Assembly: GCF_016881065.1 (NCBI RefSeq)
Contig: NZ_WXYN01000022.1
Location: forward strand, 186,001 to 250,000
Reading direction: 5' to 3'
Source of the DNA: Planococcus soli
GTDB taxonomy: Bacteria > Bacillota > Bacilli > Bacillales_A > Planococcaceae
Length of the DNA: 64,000 bases
The position numbers were made by a program, and so were the translations under genes. Shown piece by piece: positions 61,029 through 64,000 of the stretch. The first letter of the stretch is position 1; every line of letters begins with the position of its first letter. The notes beneath the pieces are model-generated. The model was not told the DNA's origin and did not search any database. It worked only from the letters and a program-made list of their open reading frames with translations.

Positions 61029-62657
61029 TTGAAGGAGACATGGTGGAAAGAAGCAGTGGTCTATCAAATTTATCCAAGAAGTTTTAATGATTCCAACAAC
61101 GACGGCATTGGTGATTTAAACGGTGTGACAGAAAAACTGGATTATTTGGATGAACTGGGAATCACTATTATCTGGATTTGTCCGATGTACAAATCCCCGA
61201 ATGTTGATAATGGGTATGACATTAGCGATTATCAGGCCATCATGGAAGAAATGGGGACGATGGAGGATTTTGATCGTCTGTTAGGGGAAGTGCATAAGCG
61301 GGGAATGAAACTCATCATCGACCTGGTGTTGAATCATACCAGCGACCAGCATCCATGGTTTTTGGAATCCCGTTCCTCCAGAGAAAATCCAAAGCGCGAC
61401 TGGTATGTGTGGAGTGATCGCCAGACCAATTGGGAAAGTATTTTTGGTGGACCGGCCTGGACCTTTGACCCGAAGACCGGCCAATATTATTTGCATATTT
61501 TTACGAAAAATCAAGTAGATTTGAATTGGGAAAACAAAGACATGCGTGAGGCTGCATATGAAATGATCCGCTGGTGGCTGGCTAAAGGCGTAGACGGCTT
61601 CCGTGTGGATGCCATCAATCACCTGAAAAAGGACTACAGCGATATGCCAAATCCTAAAAATTTGCCTTATGTGCCTGCTTGGGAAAAGTTCACGGATGTA
61701 GAAGGGCTGCAGGATATGCTGGCAGAACTTCGGGACAGGGCTTTTTCCGGATATGACATTGTTACTGTAGGTGAAGCAAACAGTGCCAAGTCGCATGATA
61801 TGGAACAATGGATCAGTGAACATGAAGGCAAGTTCAATATGATTTTCCACTTGGAAGCACATGAAGCGGCCAGCAGCAGTTTTGATGCCGGATTGGATGT
61901 TGAGGATTTGAAGGAAGTACTGAATCGATGGCAGGAAGGAGCGCATGGCATCGCCTGGAATTCACTTTATATCGAAAATCACGACCGTCCCAGAACAGTT
62001 TCCATTTGGGGGAATGATCAGGACTATTGGTTTGAAAGTGCCACGGCTCTAGCTTGCATGTATTTCTTCATGCAAGGCACCCCTTTTATTTACCAAGGCC
62101 AGGAAATCGGCATGACTAACGCTCCGTTCGACGATATCGAAATGTATAATGATATTGAAACAAAAAATATGTACCGCTACAATCGCCAGGAAGGCGTGTC
62201 CCATGAGGAGTTAATGAGAATCATCAAGAAAATCAGCCGGGATCATGCCCGTACGCCAATGCAATGGAACAATCAGGATTTTGCCGGTTTCTCCAAAACC
62301 AAACCATGGATTGGTGTAAATCCGAATTATAGATGGCTGAATGTCGAGGCGCAAAAAGATGATCCAAAATCGATCTGGTCGTATTACAAGAAAATGATTC
62401 ACTTGCGCCAAAACTGGAAGGTTTTAGTATATGGAACGACCAGGCTGACTGATTCGGGATGTCCGGATGTCTATGCATATGTCCGGGAAGACCGCTACAC
62501 GAAAATGCTTATTGCCTCAAATTTAAGTGAACGGCCGTGTACATGGAACACCCCTTACGATGCTGAACTTCTTCTTACAAATTATGAAGAGCGTGAAAAA
62601 GGTGTCCTGCAGCCATATGAAGCATGCGTTTATTTTCTAAAAAAAGAGATTTACTAA
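61029..62657 (+). CDS. GH13 alpha-glucosidase (oligo-1,6-glucosidase type)
   Basis: A 542-residue enzyme of the GH13_31 group. The barrel opens with WWKEAVVYQIYPRSF; the nucleophile is Asp194 in GFRVDAIN, the acid is Glu249 in TVGEAN, and Asp319 lies in ENHDRP. It lacks a signal peptide and so hydrolyses imported alpha-glucosides (isomaltose, maltose or sucrose types) in the cytoplasm. The start is TTG 61029, preceded by GAGGGAG; no in-frame ATG gives the standard N-terminus. Function complements the GH65 operon at the left end, and the palindrome upstream hints at common control. Confidence 0.9.
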   Translation: MKETWWKEAVVYQIYPRSFNDSNNDGIGDLNGVTEKLDYLDELGITIIWICPMYKSPNVDNGYDISDYQAIMEEMGTMEDFDRLLGEVHKRGMKLIIDLVLNHTSDQHPWFLESRSSRENPKRDWYVWSDRQTNWESIFGGPAWTFDPKTGQYYLHIFTKNQVDLNWENKDMREAAYEMIRWWLAKGVDGFRVDAINHLKKDYSDMPNPKNLPYVPAWEKFTDVEGLQDMLAELRDRAFSGYDIVTVGEANSAKSHDMEQWISEHEGKFNMIFHLEAHEAASSSFDAGLDVEDLKEVLNRWQEGAHGIAWNSLYIENHDRPRTVSIWGNDQDYWFESATALACMYFFMQGTPFIYQGQEIGMTNAPFDDIEMYNDIETKNMYRYNRQEGVSHEELMRIIKKISRDHARTPMQWNNQDFAGFSKTKPWIGVNPNYRWLNVEAQKDDPKSIWSYYKKMIHLRQNWKVLVYGTTRLTDSGCPDVYAYVREDRYTKMLIASNLSERPCTWNTPYDAELLLTNYEEREKGVLQPYEACVYFLKKEIY

Positions 62658-62673
62658 TATTTATGAGCTGCAC

Positions 62674-62717
62674 CAAGCCGCAATGCCATTTAATCAGAAT
62701 GGTTTTGCGGCTTTACT
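62674..62717 (+). terminator. Terminator of the alpha-glucosidase gene
   Basis: AAGCCGCAATGCCATT pairs with AATGGTTTTGCGGCTT around TAATCAG, with two mismatches, then TACTTATTTT. Confidence 0.75.
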
Positions 62718-62721
62718 TATT

Positions 62722-62750
62722 TTGGAAGTAAAATTGTATTTAGGTATATA
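62722..62750 (+). promoter_or_regulatory. Candidate protease promoter
   Basis: TTGGAA (62722-62727) and TATATA (62745-62750) are 17 bp apart. This implies a leader of about 180 nt before the protease gene. Confidence 0.35.
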
Positions 62751-62835
62751 TAATTAGGTTAAAAGACCCTTTTTATCTTTTCTGTTCAGTTATCTCAATA
62801 AATTTCCCAATTACGGAAATATGAAAATTCTGCTA

Positions 62836-62935
62836 ACTTTAGAGATGTGGCAGAGCCGTTAAGCAGAAACGTGTGAAAGTGCGGGACTCCGCAGTTGGAT
62901 CCAGGCCGCCATAAACCATATTGGAAAAGGGGATT
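62836..62935 (+). promoter_or_regulatory. Structured leader upstream of the protease gene
   Basis: A GC-richer leader stretch contains TGCGG-GACT-CCGCA (perfect 5-bp stem, 62880-62893) preceded by the GAAA-containing hairpin GTGTGAAAGTGC. AGAAACGTGTGAAAG recalls the tetraloop region of cyclic di-GMP riboswitches, but the conserved GCAAAGCC-type segment is not seen. It may be an unassigned RNA element. Confidence 0.35.
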
Positions 62936-62940
62936 GAACG

Positions 62941-64000
62941 ATGAAGAAATCGGCAAAATTCATTACGACAGCTATGTTGACTGCTACTTTGCTCCTACCG
63001 GCAATGGGCGTCAGTGCAAACAGCGATTTGGCTGAAAAAGCGAATGGCAATGAGAAATTCCGGGTATTGGTTGATACGGCAAATGACAAAGCGCTGCAAA
63101 ATGCCAAAAACCAGTATGGCGTCCAATGGGATTTTAAAGGCGAAGGATTCACCACTGATATGAACGAGAAACAATTTGAAGCTCTGCAGAAAAATAAAAA
63201 TATAAAAGTCCAAAAAGTCCCGGAATACAGTATCGAAGAAACATCATCTGAACCGTTGGCGAAATATTCGACAATGGCGGCTTCTCAATCTACGCCATGG
63301 GGCATTAAAGCCATCTATAACAATGCTAATCTTGCCCAATCTTCCGGAGGCGCAGGCATTAATATCGCGGTACTCGATACTGGCGTCAATGTGAACCATG
63401 CAGATTTAGCAAGCAATGTAGAACAATGCAAAGACTTTACTCTAGGCGCCAGCATCACAAACGGCACTTGCACAGATCGACAGGGACACGGAACACATGT
63501 TGCAGGATCAGCGCTTGCAAACGGCAATGGAGGTTTGTACGGGGTGGCTCCGCAAGCAGATCTGTGGGCATATAAAGTATTAGGAGATAACGGGTCAGGT
63601 TCTTCTGATGACATTGCAGCAGCAATCCGCCACGTTGCAGATCAAGCAACTGCATTAAAGACGAAAGTGGTCATCAACATGTCACTGGGCTCTTCTGCTG
63701 AAAGCAGCTTGATTACAAACGCCGTCAACTATGCTTACAGCAAAGGTGTCTTGGTCATTGCAGCAGCAGGAAATTCGGGCCCTTACCAAGGGTCTATCGG
63801 TTTCCCGGGGGCATTGCAGAATGCAGTGGCGGTAGCCGCACTTGAAAATGTTATCCAAAATGGCACATACCGCGTGGCTGACTTTTCTTCTCGCGGCTAT
63901 AGCTCTACAGACGGTGATTACGTGATTGGGAAATATGATGTTGAAGTCTCAGCTCCGGGTGCGGCAGTTTACTCAGCTTGGTATACAGGCGGCTATGCGA
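62941..64000 (+). CDS. Subtilisin-family S8 serine protease, S41-like (3' end outside window)
   Basis: The frame is open to the end of the window (over 350 residues). A Sec signal peptide covers about residues 1-27 (MGVSA-N), a propeptide continues to about residue 110 and the catalytic domain follows. Visible residues are Asp146 in VLDTGVN, His183 in GHGTHVAG and the oxyanion Asn278 in AAGNSG; the catalytic Ser lies beyond the window. Cys163 and Cys177 can form a disulfide. The sequence closely resembles the cold-active subtilisin S41 of Antarctic Bacillus TA41, from memory. It is secreted and degrades proteins. GGAAAAGGGGATTGAACG precedes the ATG. Confidence 0.92.
   Translation, partial: MKKSAKFITTAMLTATLLLPAMGVSANSDLAEKANGNEKFRVLVDTANDKALQNAKNQYGVQWDFKGEGFTTDMNEKQFEALQKNKNIKVQKVPEYSIEETSSEPLAKYSTMAASQSTPWGIKAIYNNANLAQSSGGAGINIAVLDTGVNVNHADLASNVEQCKDFTLGASITNGTCTDRQGHGTHVAGSALANGNGGLYGVAPQADLWAYKVLGDNGSGSSDDIAAAIRHVADQATALKTKVVINMSLGSSAESSLITNAVNYAYSKGVLVIAAAGNSGPYQGSIGFPGALQNAVAVAALENVIQNGTYRVADFSSRGYSSTDGDYVIGKYDVEVSAPGAAVYSAWYTGGYA

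Noticed and set aside
62860-62900. Full c-di-GMP (GEMM) riboswitch before the protease gene
   Set aside because: Only a GAAA-loop-like segment and GGGAC are visible; the conserved GCAAAGCC and receptor portions are not recognisable, so only an unassigned structured leader is reported.

Overview
The window is a 64 kb chromosomal segment of a low-to-mid GC, rod-type Bacillota. Consistent with this are strong AGGAGG-type ribosome-binding sites, sigma-A style promoters, cre-like catabolite sites, KtrA/C, YkvI, YhfK, PbpC-like and BirA/BioY genes, and Gram-positive sortases. I infer a Planococcaceae-like, possibly cold-adapted marine or polar bacterium, mainly because the secreted protease at the right edge closely resembles the Antarctic Bacillus TA41 subtilisin S41 as I remember it. 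No phage, insertion sequence, CRISPR array, rRNA or tRNA was seen.

Layout. 1-1.4 kb: the end of an MFS transporter and an SDR gene. 1.5-12.1 kb: an alpha-glucobiose utilisation operon (two GH65 phosphorylases flanking a lipoprotein-dependent sugar ABC importer without its own ATPase, a DUF624 protein, a LacI regulator and beta-phosphoglucomutase), with a promoter and cre/LacI-like sites at its head. 12.2-17.3 kb: a sulfur block (SsuABC/TauABC-like importer, cysteine synthase, rhodanese). 17.3-22.3 kb: adenine deaminase, S9 peptidase, AbrB-type membrane protein. 22.3-34.7 kb: a xylose/xylooligosaccharide regulon (GH43 xylosidase, ROK repressor XylR, second ATPase-less ABC importer, DUF624 protein, XylA, XylB, an aldo/keto reductase and a Gfo/Idh/MocA oxidoreductase). 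Three near-identical 25-bp operators and a possible fourth sit at its promoters.

34.8-40.8 kb: PhzF-like protein, Ktr regulator, RNase H-like protein, a DUF4397 cell-wall protein with its class F-like sortase, and a TetR/SDR divergent pair. 40.9-44.1 kb: DASS anion transporter, YhfK-like protein, UppP. 44.1-48.2 kb: LysR regulator divergent from a GntP-family permease and 3-hydroxybutyrate dehydrogenase, with a good cre site, followed by an alpha/beta hydrolase. 48.3-55.6 kb: TVP38 and YkvI membrane proteins, ketopantoate reductase, Trm11-like methyltransferase, a 21-bp tandem repeat tract, a class V aminotransferase, a class D sortase with its LPNTA substrate, and a HEAT-repeat protein. 55.6-64 kb: BioY with a BirA box, glucose-6-phosphate isomerase, a PbpC-like class B PBP, an aldo/keto reductase broken by one in-frame TAG, a GH13 alpha-glucosidase and the truncated subtilisin.

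How they work together: the two sugar regulons should feed phosphorylated sugars into glycolysis and the pentose phosphate pathway (phosphorylase to glucose 1-phosphate to PgmB to Pgi; xylosidase to XylA to XylB). They probably share an MsmX-type ATPase encoded elsewhere. The sulfur block takes up an organosulfur compound and makes cysteine. Two separate sortase-substrate pairs decorate the wall. Nothing here is a clear new defence or mobile system; the most novel-looking items are the lipobox-bearing sortase pair, the paired GH65 enzymes, the 21-bp repeat tract and the operator set of the xylose regulon.
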